Below are positions 12,661 through 25,810 of a stretch of DNA of 64,000 nt, piece by piece. Each line of letters opens with the position of its first letter. The first letter of the stretch is position 1. The stretch covers positions 744,001 through 808,000 of the forward strand of contig OZ017803.1 of the NCBI GenBank assembly GCA_963969395.1, in the 5' to 3' direction. Below the pieces are notes generated by a model, which saw nothing but the letters and a program-made list of their open reading frames with translations, had not been told where the DNA came from and searched no databases. Source of the stretch: Pseudoscleropodium purum. Lineage: Eukaryota > Streptophyta > Bryopsida > Hypnales > Brachytheciaceae. Position numbers and translations under genes: made by a program.

Positions 12661-14660
12661 CATTCTTGGAATGAAATGGTTTTTCAAAGAGAATGTTCCC
12701 CCATTCTCTACTGTAGAGAATGAAATCTCCAAATACCTTCCAAATTTGGTAGATGCTGGATGGTATGTCAAGTGGTAGGGGAACATAGCATTATTCACCT
12801 AGGTCGATTGTTCTCAATAATCAAAAGAAAAAATAAAAAATATTTTGTCGTTGTCGGTGGCAAAAAATTCAACAAATGAGTTTCGAAGGCTAGAAAAACT
12901 GGTTTCCATGAAGGTTCTTGATACTTTAAACTAAGGTCATTGAAGATTAGGAAGTCAACTGAATAAGCTGTAGGGTGGTTTAATATATGTCATGTTCATA
13001 AAATGAATTGCAAGCTTTAGAGCATCCCTACAATAGACTTGCCAAGAAGGCGCACCAAATGCTTGTTTGGCATGTGATTTTAGAGAGTGGGGCCTCATTG
13101 CTCCTCTTGTGCCCTATGACAAACTCATGGAAAGGCACGTCAAGTGGGGTATGCAACATGAGGTAGTTTCATTGAATTTCTTTGTAAAAACAACACATCC
13201 ACTCTAGCTTCTCACTAAATGCTAATGATACAATTGATTCATTTTGCCAACAAAAGTTTTCTAGCTTGATGGCAAATTCCCAATGACATTGGTATTTCAC
13301 ATTTACTTGAAGATTTTATTTCTCGAGTTCTACAATTAGCGGGCTTGTAGTGCCTATTTGAAGGTAAATTGGTCGTCGGTACCTCAAGAATGGGGGCAAA
13401 AGATCAAGCAAACCCCATAGTGAGCCACACCAAAGGTTCACCATTTGCAAATGCCCTCACCCAAATTTGACATGCCTAGTTATTTTTCCCTAAGTGGCTT
13501 GCTTGTTGTGTGGCACTCCTACAACCTTGGCCTACCCAATGAGCATGTTGAGGCCCTTTGGTGTATTGCCATGATGACGCTCTTAGTTGGCTCTCAAAGA
13601 CATTCTTGGCTAATTGTTGAATAGTATATAAGGTGAAGATTCCAATTTATTTATTGGTTTTAAAGTAATTCAATGAAGGAAAAAACAAACTTTCATATGA
13701 GGGAGCTCTAGCATTGATATTTAATATTATGCCTTTTCTACTTCTTCTTTTTTGGAAGTTGAATTTAAATTTAGAATTCTAAATTAAAAATCACTTTCAA
13801 ATAACCATCTTGGATAAAAATTAGTGTATAAATAAAACAATTGATTTTAATAAAAGATTCATGAAAAAAATATAAAGAGCAAAGATTGGTCAAAATCCAA
13901 TCATTCAAAATGCCGTCTTTTTCTAATTTCCAAATTTTGGGATGGTTTTGGTAGAATCCAAATGAATGTATTTACATTTAGATCAATAAATGAAATTTCA
14001 TTTAGATTTTGCAAATTCATTGATGTAAATATTTTTTTCACATTTGGAATAAGCCATCAAGCTTGAAAATCAATAATTCTTGGACATCATGGTACATCAT
14101 ACATGATATAAGAACTTAAACTAATATATTTTGTATTAGACAATTTAGATCATTTGTGGTTGTACCAAAATAATTTACTTAAAATCATAAAAAATTAAAT
14201 TAAATTAAAATTTGATGAAAGAAAACTTGCAATTCTCTAGGAATTTCATTGCATACTAATTACATGATATACTAGTTGTGATATTGGTTGCCTATATATA
14301 GCTACATGGTGCCCCAAATTTCATTTATGATCATCAAAACTCAATTAGAAAAAAATGCATACAATAAATATAATGATCTTGTCCATAATAATTGTTAGCA
14401 AAGATGATAAGGTAATCTTGCTATGATTCGTAGCTTCATAACTTGAAAGATACACAATGACAATGTGTCCACTTACATGATAGTTTGTTCATCATTTCTC
14501 AATCTATTATTCAATGTGTCTATCTATCATCCTTGTCTTTGAAGTAAAGTCACATCACTCTTTGCTTTAGACCTAATGTTCACTAATGTTTGATGCAATA
14601 TTTATAACACAATTTTAAAAGTTTAACCTTTTATTTATAGAATAGTTCATATTTATTTAA
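12661..14660. other. Intergenic region with short palindrome
   Basis: No gene was seen. Positions 12702-12722 form a perfect short palindrome (arm CATTCTCTAC, 1-bp centre). The part near 13030-13600 has higher G+C and may be a decayed mobile element, but I recognise no protein in it. Confidence 0.4.
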
Positions 14661-14663
14661 TCC

Positions 14664-15604
14664 TTAACCCCTAAAGGACTAAATCGTGTTTTTTTGGCGA
14701 CATTTTGATTTTGGATAGCTCACTATAAAAAGAATTTTTATTTTTTTTCTTTGAAATTTTCATAAAACATGGGTCTAAAGAATAGCTTTAAGGCCCAAAA
14801 AATGTCATAACTTTTGACTACATGGTTAAAAAGTTATTCCATGATATATATATTTTAATGCTCAATGAATAGCTAAATCAGCTAAAAAAAGAATTGCTCT
14901 TTTAGAAATAAAAAATTGAGCTTGGTATCCTAAATTTTTATTTACACGGAAAGCTTTAAATCATTCCATTTTGATTAACAAGATGAAAATTATGAGGAGT
15001 TTTAGTTTGCAAGCACTTATGGAATCTCTATTCTAAAATAAACTTTAAAGTCCTTTATTTATCACAATTTTCAATATTTTTGGAAATAAAATAAAATCAT
15101 TGGATGTAGATTTTTGGTTACAACATTACAACCATTAGGATTGAAATTTTTCAATTCCATAACCAAATTCTTAACAATTTAGTATTTTAAATCATACTCT
15201 ACTTCTTTGTACTTATTATTTTTTGAAAATATGAATATGAAATTTTTTTGTTGAAATTTTTTATATATATTCCCAACGTATGTCTTCAACATATTATGGA
15301 GAATAACAAGTTGTAGGATCTACACATTTTTGTGTAAAAAGTTTGCAAGATTAATGTAACCATTTGGGAAGAATTGAAAATACTTCTTTTTTGAAATTCA
15401 AGTGACATGATCTCACAATTGGTAAGGTTTCTTATTTTGTAATTTTGGGAGGGTGTATTCTAACAAATTAACTAAAAGATCCTACGGTTGGATTTATTAA
15501 TGAATAAATAAAGATGAAGATTTTAGCCTTGCTTTGAATTTGAGTATTTTGAAGTAGTTTTGGCCTAAAAACACCAAAAACATATAGGAATTAATCCCTA
15601 AACA
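14664..15604 (+). repeat. AACCCCTAAAG-ended repeat family, copy
   Basis: Starts TTAACCCCTAAAGGAC at 14664, followed by the family words TTTTTTTGGCGACAT and CATAACTTTTGACTACATGG. It ends near 15604 at TTAATCCCTAAAC. It is closely collinear with the copy at 33004-38337 that carries the retrotransposon, including GTTGGATT and AGTAGTTTTGG near the right end. Confidence 0.65.
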
Positions 15605-16511
15605 TCTAGATCCTTCTTTAGAATTTATGGTTTTGAAAAAATCATTATAAAGTACTATTTGTAAGAATTTTTTGGAATTAATACACAAATAAGAATTCTA
15701 GCATTTGAATTTTGGATTCCATCCTAATGATTAGATTCACCAAAGCTATCACCAATAATTTCTTATAAATTTTGGAAGAGAAATTTTATAATTCCTTCTA
15801 AATTCAATTATAAGCAAAATATTTTTTGGAATAACTTATTGGAATGGATTTGAAATGGGGTTCTCTTGACTAGTTGACTTGGTGATTTTTTGAAATTTTT
15901 GTGTTCTTTAAATCTATGATTTCATTTTTGCAAATCTAGTTTTAAACTAGAATCAATACAATTTTGGTTTGATCAACCACTTAATATACTTCCACATTTG
16001 TAATTTTAGAAAAATATGTAGTCTAATATCACCAAATCCAACTATTAGATAGGACAACAACTTCATAAAGTATCTCCACAAATTAGGATGACTTTCATCC
16101 AAACAATAATGAGAAAGAAACAAGAACATTACTTCGTTTGTCATTCACAAAGTGAACGTTGGAGCACTTATGGTTAAATGACACCGCAACCATTTTTCAA
16201 CCAATGAATGACAGAATCTTTCTATGTAGGACAAAAGTACAAATGTTCATCTTTGGAGTTGTGTGTGAAAAAGGGAAGTCTTACACAATAATTTGACTTC
16301 CAATGACTAGTCTTGGATTTTTTTTGAGCCCATTATTCACACAATCTCAAAAAAGATGATTTCTACAATCACTAATTTGTCCTCTAAGAATTAATAATCA
16401 AAAACTACACTTCAAATCCCATGTGATTGGCCAAATCCATTTACAAGACCACATGACTAACATATCTCCAATCTTATGGCACCTCTCGTACACTAGGGAC
16501 AATCTATGTGG
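15605..16511. other. AT-rich intergenic region
   Basis: No gene or clear repeat boundary was seen. Confidence 0.4.
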
Positions 16512-16649
16512 TGGAAAACCAAAGAAACAAACCATGTAAAGACCCACAAGTGCTCTAAATTACCATTGTGGGTTTTGTGTTGGAAAACCAAAGAAACAAA
16601 CCACGTGAAGACCCACAAGTGCTCTAAATTGCCATTGTCGGTTTTCATG
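16512..16649 (+). repeat. 69-bp tandem duplication (2 copies)
   Basis: The unit beginning TGGAAAACCAAAGAAACAAA at 16512 is repeated at 16581, with a few substitutions (CATGTAAAG versus CACGTGAAG). It falls in moderately GC sequence downstream of the WRKY gene and shows no coding function. Confidence 0.85.
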
Positions 16650-17144
16650 TGGGTTATTTCCTTGGTCAAAGTATACCTATTTCATGTATGTACCAATGCT
16701 GCTGAAATGAAATGGGTCCTAAACCCGGTTATGAAACCTGTAAAGCACCAATCCTCAATGCAAAGCCCATCATGCATGCAAAACTTCGAAAACGTTTCAG
16801 TCATGTGGCCTCAAAAAGACTCTTTAGTTTCATATAGTCAGTTCTGGCACAATCTTTGGAGAGTTCGATATCGCATCATGCCTGGCACATACTCTGAATC
16901 TTGGTAAGTATATAGTCGACTATTCGGGAACAAAAATGGACCTTATATGGGGCCACATCTGGGGCGTTTTTCTTCTAATGAGAAACGTATCCTGAGTATA
17001 TCTTTACAAAAAAAATGGAGTACAAAATGTGTACAAACTGGAAAGAATCCCAAAGTTCAGGAAAAGGAGTTTGTGCGCTTTCTCCATCGACCGTAAAAAA
17101 AGCTTTGCTTGCCCAACCAAGCCTTGCAAGCTAGGCTTCAGACT

Positions 17145-19985
17145 CTATTGGGACTGCACTGACAGTCCGCCGTTTGCAGAGGAGAGGGGATGGTTGTGCT
17201 CGCCCTCGTATGTGACAATCAGCATCGAGGAGTCTTCCATGGATCGCTCCACGTGTTTCCTGGCTGGGCAGCCTCTTATGCTGCTGCACTTGTAGTATCC
17301 CCTGCACATTACAAAACCCAAAGGCAAAGGCAAAGTCAGCACGTGCAGCGATCCATGGAAGGCCATCCTTACATGGAGGTGCCACGTGCAGTTTACATAG
17401 AGCGATAAGAATGGAGCAGGACTTGTCGGTGGAACAATCCAAAAGCTAGAAGAGAATGGAGCAGAAGTAGGAGTCAAAAAGGTTTCTCTGTGCGCAAAAT
17501 AGGGGAGTCAGAGACGGAGATTTTAACCCATTTGGTGACAAACCTGCAAACCACTTAGCAAGAAAATCGGAAGGTCTGACACTCCCTATTACGTATATTT
17601 GTGCACAAAGAGATTCTTCGTAGGGGATGGTAACTGTGAAGCTTGAGAATGTTATGCTAGAATCAATTGAAGAGCACTGGGCAGCGAATAATTCCAACGC
17701 AGTGAAAGGGTTTGGTACCTGGGGTGAGGTGAGCCCTTGATCGGTTTCTGGCCATACTTGCGCCACGAGTAATCATCCGGAGGAATGTCAGCCAACTTGC
17801 TGCTGATTGCTCGCACGGTAATTGTTGTCTTCAACCGCAATTTCCTGTCAGATAAGCAAAAGTTCAGCTTCAGTACTTACTGGCTCCGGACCAAAAGAGA
17901 GGAGGTCAATTGTACCTACGTCTAAATTGTAAGCTTGATCAAATTCTTATCTGCAGTGTTTGTTCCAACTGAAAAACTCGAGTCCCAACTCTTTAAAATG
18001 AAATAAGCTACATCCCTAATGCAACCAGGGCATAAAATAAGGTACAGAGCCTCTCATAGCTTTGTAACATACACAATCGAAGGGGCATTCTTTCTTGCAA
18101 TGTAGCTATTTGTTGGCTATAGACTAAAGGGGAGGATGTCAATTGAGTCAACACAAGTGACATCTCCAGTGACGTGAGAAAGTTTGAGTAGGATCTTACA
18201 CGAACGTTTGTTGCTACTAGAAACCTAAGCCCTAGTCATTACCATGAACTAACCAACATCTACAATGCAGCTTCACTATGAACCTCTTGTAGCCTTGTAG
18301 CTGCACTACAAAAGGGATAGAGACTCTTGTAGCTTTGTAGTTTCTTATTTTTTTAAGACACATAAGAAAAGCCAAGCAAATGCAGGTGCAGAGGGGCAAT
18401 AAAGCGAAGGCTCTTCTCAAGCACGAAATGCAGTTACACTCCGACCTCAGTAATACGACATATTCAAACATGACATTCTAGAATGCCCTGCACAATGGTC
18501 ACAATATGTCGTAGACTGTAACACACTTATCACATATTCAAACAATGTCATAGTCGTGTTTGGGGACACCCAAGCAAACGGATTAAAGAAGTTAAGATAT
18601 AAATACCTGCGTTTGGTGCAGTGGCAGCGGCCAAGGATGGCACACGTGGCCCCGTTCTCGTCCGACTTTCCAGAGCATTTTTTTCGGGAATTGGAGGCCT
18701 GAGGGCGAGGTGGTAACAGAGAATTCTGCTCCAACGATCGCTGACTGTTCCGATCCGCACTCATGGTTGAGAAAGAGGCCGTGGTCGCTGACTGCGGAGG
18801 CCCAGAACTCAGGGAGCTCGCGGGACTCTGGCCCTTATACCCCATCTCATATTTGTTGAACAGGTGGTTCCCCATGTCGTATTTGTTGAAAGGATTGGGC
18901 GGCAGGACTGGGTGATACCGTAACATATGATCAGGGATATTTTGTTGAGTCTGCCCTTGTTGGAAGCCGTGGAAAAAGTGGTGTGATTTCGGCGTCAGAT
19001 GGAGCATGCTATGTGCAGACGCCCCGGGCAAGGACGTCTCTCCAGCTGAAGAGAGAGACCTTTGAGGAAACACCTGACCAATTGAGAAAACGACTCCCGA
19101 TCAACCAAAAGACGACGAAGGAGACACTCACCAAGAATGAAAAAATTAATGGTATTTTCTTGTCTTGTCGTTAATCTCGTAGCAGTAGCACGGTTTTCAA
19201 TCAAATTAGACTGTTTCAAGAGGTTTTCAACAACATTGTACAGATGCTCTTTTTCATGGTTTATTGGAAGGTCTCTTTGTGGTCACGACAAGCATACGGA
19301 GGCCTCTCCATCGTACATAAGGAGGCAGAGGTCTTCCTATGTTACGTAAGGAGGTCTCCGTGTGCTTATCGTGACCACAATAGACCTTTCAATAAACCAT
19401 GGGAAAGCGTATCTTTACAATGTTGTTTAAAACCTGCTGAAACAGTCTAATTTTACTGAAAACCCTGTTGCTGCTTCGAGATTAACGACATGATCAAAAC
19501 GCCATTCATGTTTGGAGTCACATTGTTTGAAGACTAACAGTAGAGGGACTCAGAAGGGTGGTACATCACACCTGGTACATCATCCGCTGCAGCTCAGGAG
19601 AAGGCGGAGGCTTAGAGGAGGCCGAGGGCGAGAACAACGACCCCGGGCTGACAAGCCTATCTCGCGTCGTCGTCTCCAAAACATGATCTGAATAGAAGTT
19701 GGAGCTTTCTAAAAACACGCCAGCGTATCCCGCGACTGTAGCATCCCGCGTTCTCCTCCGAAACCTCGCATGCCCGGAGCGGCTGAGCAATGAAACCACT
19801 TTCTGGAACTTGGAGATGGCGGCCCCAGCGATGACATCGCATTCCTCCGGAGGGTGGACTTCCGTGAGCGACCGAAGCAGACGCCGTGCGCAGTCGATCC
19901 CCATGACTGCAGCTTCTTTGACTTCATAGTCGCGGTCGCGCTTGCCCAGAGTCAAATTGTAATCCAAAACCTCCATAGCGCCCAT
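17145..19985 (-). CDS. WRKY transcription factor, group IId (complete)
   Basis: Four exons on the minus strand: 19985-19572, 19073-18607, 17844-17719 and 17301-17145. They total 1164 bp (387 aa) with GT/AG and matching phases. Exon 1 carries [19 protein letters not shown] (about 59-77), the HARF/calmodulin-binding motif of group IId. Exon 2 ends in the plant zinc cluster ([14 protein letters not shown], then GRCHCTKRR). The WRKY domain has WRKYGQK at 321-327 and a C-X5-C-X23-H-X-H zinc finger (C341, C347, H371, H373). The intron between PHPR and GYYKC is at the conserved R-type position. Known role of the family: nuclear factors that bind W-box DNA (TTGAC) in defence and senescence control, with calcium/calmodulin input for IId. 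The C-terminal tail after the finger is only about 14 residues. Relatives are Arabidopsis WRKY7/11/15/17/21/39/74; no one-to-one orthology is claimed. Confidence 0.96.
19166..19490. repeat. 325-bp foldback (inverted repeat) in WRKY intron 1
   Basis: The two halves are inverted copies of each other. Left-arm words TGTCGTTAATCTCG, TTAGACTGTTTCA, AACAACATTGTA, CATGGTTTATTG and TGTGGTCACGA each have their inverse at the matching distance on the right. Arms of about 155 bp meet near 19328 with only a few mismatches and a very short loop. It lies wholly within intron 1 (19074-19571). It is a MITE-like or foldback insertion; the transcript would form a long hairpin. Confidence 0.9.
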
Positions 19986-20974
19986 CTAGGAACGCAACCC
20001 AAATCTAAACCCCAGAAACCCCAGTTCTGTCAAGACGCCCTTTCTGTCATCGCGGAGCCTTCGTACGGCCGGAGAGCTCGTCTCGCAGGTATTGCCATGC
20101 GATTCGAGGGAAAAGGAAGGCACTGTGTTGCGGTCGCTGCAAATTGAAAGAAAGACAGCTGCAACAAAAAAAAAAAAAAAAAAAAAAAAGTACCAAATCA
20201 GAAGGGCACACCGAGTTCCAAAATGCTCACACACAGTTTGAGTTTTCCAGTGAGGTTTTGTAAATATGGCATTGTAAGGAGGAGCAGCAATGTCCACACA
20301 TGCGAGGTGAGTGAGTTTTGTTCTAGCACGGTCTCTCTTTTGCGTACAAAACAATGCAAGCACGAAAAGTAAGAAGTGTGAGTGAGCACACAACAACGGT
20401 CACCTTCTGTCCTTACGAGACAAATGCTATGCTACAGGTAACACTTGACACACACAAAAAACCCAGCTGGACAGTGGACACCACCTCCATTTCCTACTAC
20501 AAATTCTCCACATTTAGGTTCAAAACATAAATTCTTTTCCATTCTCGCACCTGCCCACCATGCCGCTCGATGTCTACGTCAAGCTCCCCAGCTCCTCCTC
20601 ATCTCTTGCAATCCGTGATGGAAACAGAAATCAACAAAAACACACAAACCAACCGACACACCAACAAACTGAACTACTGAACCCAAAACTCAGCTTTTTT
20701 TGCTTCTTCTGCTTCTGCTTCTGCTTGGCTATGGTGCCTACCTCCCCGGAGCGTTGACAACGCGGTTTGAGGAGTAAATGAAGCCCGGAAAGTTCCACCT
20801 TTCAAGGCGGTCTGCAACTACGATCAATGAACAACCACTCTTGTACGAAAAAACAGCACTAAATCTCTGCACTCGTGGAGTTAATGAAGTTGGGAGAGAA
20901 GAGAGAAAGAGAGAAAGACGGGCTATGGAGGACCCCACTGCCTGGAGTCACGGCAGGGGCTGGTGGGTGCAATG
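19986..20974 (-). promoter_or_regulatory. Upstream region of the WRKY gene
   Basis: Probable 5' UTR and promoter of the WRKY gene. It contains a 24-bp poly(A) run at 20166-20189 and a short palindrome GCGTTGACAACGC at about 20749-20761 whose centre holds the W-box-like core TTGAC. Other TTGAC/GTCAA words lie near 20445 and 20574. Auto- or cross-regulation by WRKY factors is plausible but only inferred. Confidence 0.4.
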
Positions 20975-21930
20975 AAGGACAGGGTGTAGTAATGGGCAAG
21001 AATGTCTTGGTGGGGTTGTGTTTCAGACTTTCAGGACACAACGTTGACGCTCGGCAAAAAACGGAGAGGAGGATTCACACCAGAATGAAACACTGTTGTT
21101 GTAGTTTCTATTTTTATTGGGGAGAGGACTTTGTAGACTTTGTAGAAGGGTTGTTTTTTTAGGGTAGGGGAGTGATGAGAAAGGATTTCAGTGCACTATA
21201 GAAAGTGGTGTTTGGAGTTTGCATGCAAAAGTTATGAAGGGGCAAAGTTATTGTGTTAAATTTAGAAGGACAAGACCTATTAGTGAGGTACAACAATGTG
21301 TCAAAAACAAGTATAAGGGAGGATAGGGTGTAGTATTCAACAAGAATGTCTCAGGACAAGGAGTGGTGTAGGTTCTTCTTTATGACACAATATTGACGTG
21401 AAGTAAAAAAAGAGAGGATTCACACCAAAATTGTTGACTATTGTTGTAGTTTTTATTTTTATAGTGGTGAGGACTTTATAGAAGGGGGATGAGAAAGGAT
21501 TACAATGCACTGAAGAATGTGGTGTTTGGATTTTGTATGTAAAAGTTATGAAGGGGCAAAAGTTGTAGTGTTAAACCTAGAAAGATGAGCCCTATTAGTG
21601 AAGTACAACAATATGTCAAAAACAGATACGAGGAAAGATAGGGTGTAATATTTGGCAAGAATGTCTTGGGTCAGGGAGTGGTAAGTGTTTCTTGTTCATG
21701 ACACATTGTTGATGTGAAGTAAAACAAGAAAGGATTCACACCAAAATGGCTCACTATTGTTGTAGTTTTTAATTTTGTAATGGTGGAAAAATACTTGAAT
21801 TTAGGAATGTTTGTTTTAGAAAAGGATTTCAATGCATCCAAAAGTGAGTTGTTTAGATTCCATATACAAAAGGTATGATGGGTCAAAGTTTTAGTATTAA
21901 TTGTGAAAAGACAATACCTAATGTTGGAGT
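20975..21930 (+). repeat. Tandem array, three diverged ~310-345-bp units
   Basis: Units begin at about 20981, 21325 and 21639 with AGGGTGTAGTA/AGGGTGTAATA. They share GCAAGAATGTCT, GGATTCACACCA, TGTTGTAGTTT, GAGAAAGGATT and AAAAGTTATGAAGGGG. Divergence rises from the first pair to the third unit. No coding function was seen. Confidence 0.8.
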
Positions 21931-24063
21931 TTGATGGCCTGTCAAAAAAAGATTCGATTACTTCAAGTACCTCAAGTCATTCATTGGAGTTTTTTGTTGT
22001 TTGTGATGTTTGAACAATACAATCCATACACCAATTACCATCAAACTAAAATAATTGACCACATGTGTATGAATCCTATATATAGGGACATCAAACAGAC
22101 AACATTATATGGTTTGAATTGTTGGTGCATTATTAATTAGGGATAAACCTACTTTAAAAAAATCTAAAATTGTTTCTCCAATAACAGATTTCTTGAGATT
22201 TTGTGTATCTCTATTAGTGGACATTGTGAAGTCCAATGAGAATTTGGGCTACATCACAATAGTCATTCTCTAAACTCATGATTTGAGAGACTTACATTAG
22301 GCCCAGTTGCCTTTTATCTTTTACACTATTGTTTTGGAAACTCTTTTATTTTCATTGTTCTTTCTCATCTTTTATTATATCTTTTCAAAAATAAATAGAT
22401 TCAACTCTTTCTACAAAATATATTTCATTTAAGGTAGATAAACCTTATTCCATTTTCATCCCTAATTTTTTTCTATAAAAATAGCACCAATTTGTTTCTT
22501 TAATGTTAAATCCAATGCAATCATTAGTCAACTTATTATTTAGAGATTTCACATAGGCACCTTACAATGTCATCTCAGAGAATCATACATAAGGCCAAAA
22601 TCAAAGAAGTTATTTGCATTAATATATATTTATATGTATATAAACAACAATTATTTTGAAAAATCATTTGTAAAACTTAATCATATCTAATTTCTTATTT
22701 TATTCTTAAAAAAAAGTTGAAATTTTATTTCTAATATTAATAGTAGAAAATCTAGAAAAAGATCAAAATAAATTTTCTTTACTTATATCTATATTTATAA
22801 TTTAATAGTAGTATATGATTGCTTAAATAAAAAATAGAATATTTGTATTAGAAGATCAAATTTAATGATAATATTATATATATATATTTTTTTTATTTTT
22901 TTATTTTTTATTTTTTATTTATTTATTTATTTTTTTTGGATGACTTGATTGAGCTATTATATAAATATAGAAAAAATAGTTTCAACCAATTGAATATTCT
23001 AGAAAGCTTTGTTGGTTAGAAAAATGGACCAATAGAAAAATAAACAATGACCTATGTTTTTTGAGTATGAGAATATGTTCTTAAATTTAATGTAGTTTCA
23101 TATTTAGAGCTTGCAAAGTGAACTTTGATATTTGGCTATAGCCCTTAGTAATTAAGGATTTTTGCCTTTTCAAAATGTTAAAATAATACCTCCTTACAAG
23201 TAAAGGCAAAAATTTATTTACCTCACAAAAATCAAGAATCATACAATAGGATTTTGAAGATGAGTTATTTGCACACCATTTTATGAAGTTTTATTGATCA
23301 AAACTCATCATTGCAATCTTGCGATTTTATTGATGAAAGTTGACCAAAAATTATTTAAATAATTAAATGAATTGGATTCAATGGAGTAGTGGTCTTTAAA
23401 TTCAAAAGTCTCTATAATAAGACACCAAAGGATAATAATCTATTTGTAAACAAGATAGAAGGTTTAGAATACATTCACCAAATATCAAAGCCATTCAAAA
23501 AACAATGTAGGATTATTGTCTTTTGAATGATGAAAGGAAAATCTATCAAAGTTGACTACATTCATAGAATGGAAGCCTTCAAACTTCACAAGTTGATCTA
23601 AGCTAAAGGACTAAAAAGACTACTTTAATTGTTTTGAAAACTAGGATAGGCACTATTGACTTCAAAATGTGAAATTTTGCATAAAATTTTAGGATGGATG
23701 CTAATCATCTTGTTATGCATGTGAATTTTTTTTCACATCATTCCAATAAATATTGCAAAAATTACAAGTTTAAAAAAATTTCAGTGTCAAAGTTGGCACC
23801 TAAAATTATATTCTAAAATAAGATTGATTAAATTCATTTGGTTTTATAAAGTGATAACTATTCAAGAACATTTGAGCCATTCAATCTCAAATAATTAGGT
23901 GAAAATTATAAGGAGTTTTATTTTGTAAAAAATGAAGATGGATAAATCAAAATGAATTATTTTTGGAACTCATTTTTAAGATTTTCTAAATAAGAACAAA
24001 GTATAAGATACATATTGCTAAACAAGACATTTTCACTTTTAAGATTGATGAAGATACATGTGA

Positions 24064-24132
<69 letters not shown>

Positions 24133-25617
24133 TATTTTTAAAATTTTCCACCCATTTTCTAGCATATTGATTAAAGCACACAATGAAATTATAGGACATG
24201 TGAATTTTTTTTTAAATGTTGAAAGACAAAACTTCACCTTTGAGAAGACTTAAAAAGAACTTCTTTTTAAGTTTAGGCATATTGAATTTACAATAGATGG
24301 GGATTTTCACTCTAAAATTTTGGAAAGATGTACTTGAACATATCAATAAAATGGTCATATGTTGGAATTTGTAGAAAATAAATGTAGAGGAAGATTTCAA
24401 CTTTATTTTTGGTACACCAACTATAGTTTGCATATGAGTATTTTGAGTATTTTTACGCCTTATAACAAGACTTTAGGAGATAAATTACAAGGTAAATTAC
24501 AAGCATTTAAGCTTTTTGTGTAAATTATGTTGTTTCTCATCTATAAAACAATATTTACTGAATTTCCAAAATGCCTACAAATTGTTAATTTTTCTTTCTC
24601 AAAGATTTTTCAAAGATTCAATTTCTTTTTAGAAAAATAGACCATATATTTTCTAATATTCTCATTACAGTTTGGTAATTTTCTATGTTGTTTTATTTTA
24701 CTATCCAACTACAATTTGGGTCTCTTTTGGTCTTTTGGTCAATTTATATCATATTTTTGTTTTCAAATGTTCTAGGTGATCAATTTCATATTTATAAGAA
24801 TTAAAATGAATCATTAAAGAAGTCAAAAGTAAAGTAATATGAATTACCAAATAATAGAAAGAAAAAAACATGTCATGCATGTTTGAAAGACAAATAATTT
24901 TTTTGGAAGTTATTAGGATTTGATACAAGTTTCAAAACTGAATTATTCTTGCAACCATTTCAAGAGTCATTTTTCAATGGCTTAATTACCAAGGATTTGC
25001 TCATAAAACTCTTAGGTTCAAAGTTAGAATATTTGCGTAGGTTACATTAAAAAGTTTTACTTTTTAATTTGCAGGGACATATTTTTTAATTTAGGACATA
25101 GTTTAAAATTAACATTTGATTTGAAGAGTCATTGCCAATAATAATTATTTTATAACGTACTTTGATCGTTAAATATTATAAAATACACTTGTTTCATAAA
25201 TTAAAAAAAAATTCTACCTTCCTTAAATCTTTATTTGTACTCCTACAGATATATAAATCATTGTTATGGTAAACAAATGATTTGAAAAAAAATTATTGGT
25301 AAATTGGTAATGATATTGTTTACCAATCATTGGTTATAAATATACAAATCATTACCAATTTGCTGAATGAAGATTATTTTTTTTTTTTTAAAAGCTCATA
25401 AGTGATTGTATTAGAAATTATATGATTTTGTAGCTTGAAAAAGAAGTAAAATTCAAGTAGGGGGTACCACTTCTTAGATAAAGATTCCCCCAAAATTAGT
25501 GCACATTGTGCATTTTGTTAAAATCACTAATTTTAAATTTAATTATATATATATAACCAATTAGCACAATGAAAAATAAAATGAACCAGATTAATATAAA
25601 CTATATCCATACCTTAA
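21931..25617. other. AT-rich intergenic region with microsatellites
   Basis: No gene was seen. It contains a T-rich simple tract near 22886-22937 (repeated TTTATTT) and a long (AT)n microsatellite at 24068-24124. Confidence 0.6.
24068..24124. repeat. (AT)n microsatellite
   Basis: About 28 uninterrupted AT dinucleotides. Confidence 0.97.
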
Positions 25618-25810
25618 GTTAGGTTGCTTATTTTGTTTTGTTTGTTACGATGAGATTTCTAGAACTGTAGATCCCCCTAGTTGTATTTTTGATACCATTG
25701 GAAAGCTCTCTACAAGGGTGCACAAGCTTTGTTTCATGGTGTTGAACATATGGTGTGAAAATTATTGAGTTTCAAAGTTTTGATGAATTAAAATTTTAGA
25801 AAATTATTCT
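25618..25810 (+). repeat. Dispersed repeat, copy 2 of 2
   Basis: Second copy of the segment at 5225-5420, same orientation. It shares TTTGTTTTGTTTGTTA, CCCTAGTTGTATT and GGTGCACAAGCTTTGTTT (last word with small changes). Confidence 0.55.

Noticed and set aside
16506..16907. Open frame of 133 codons on the plus strand
   Set aside because: It runs through the 69-bp tandem duplication; the apparent peptide repeat is only the DNA repeat. No domain or splice context was found.
17029..17408. Plus-strand open frames over the last WRKY exon
   Set aside because: They are antisense shadows of the WRKY zinc-finger exon.
20875..21162. Open frames upstream of the WRKY gene
   Set aside because: They overlap the first tandem-array unit, are open in several frames and lack any recognisable domain.
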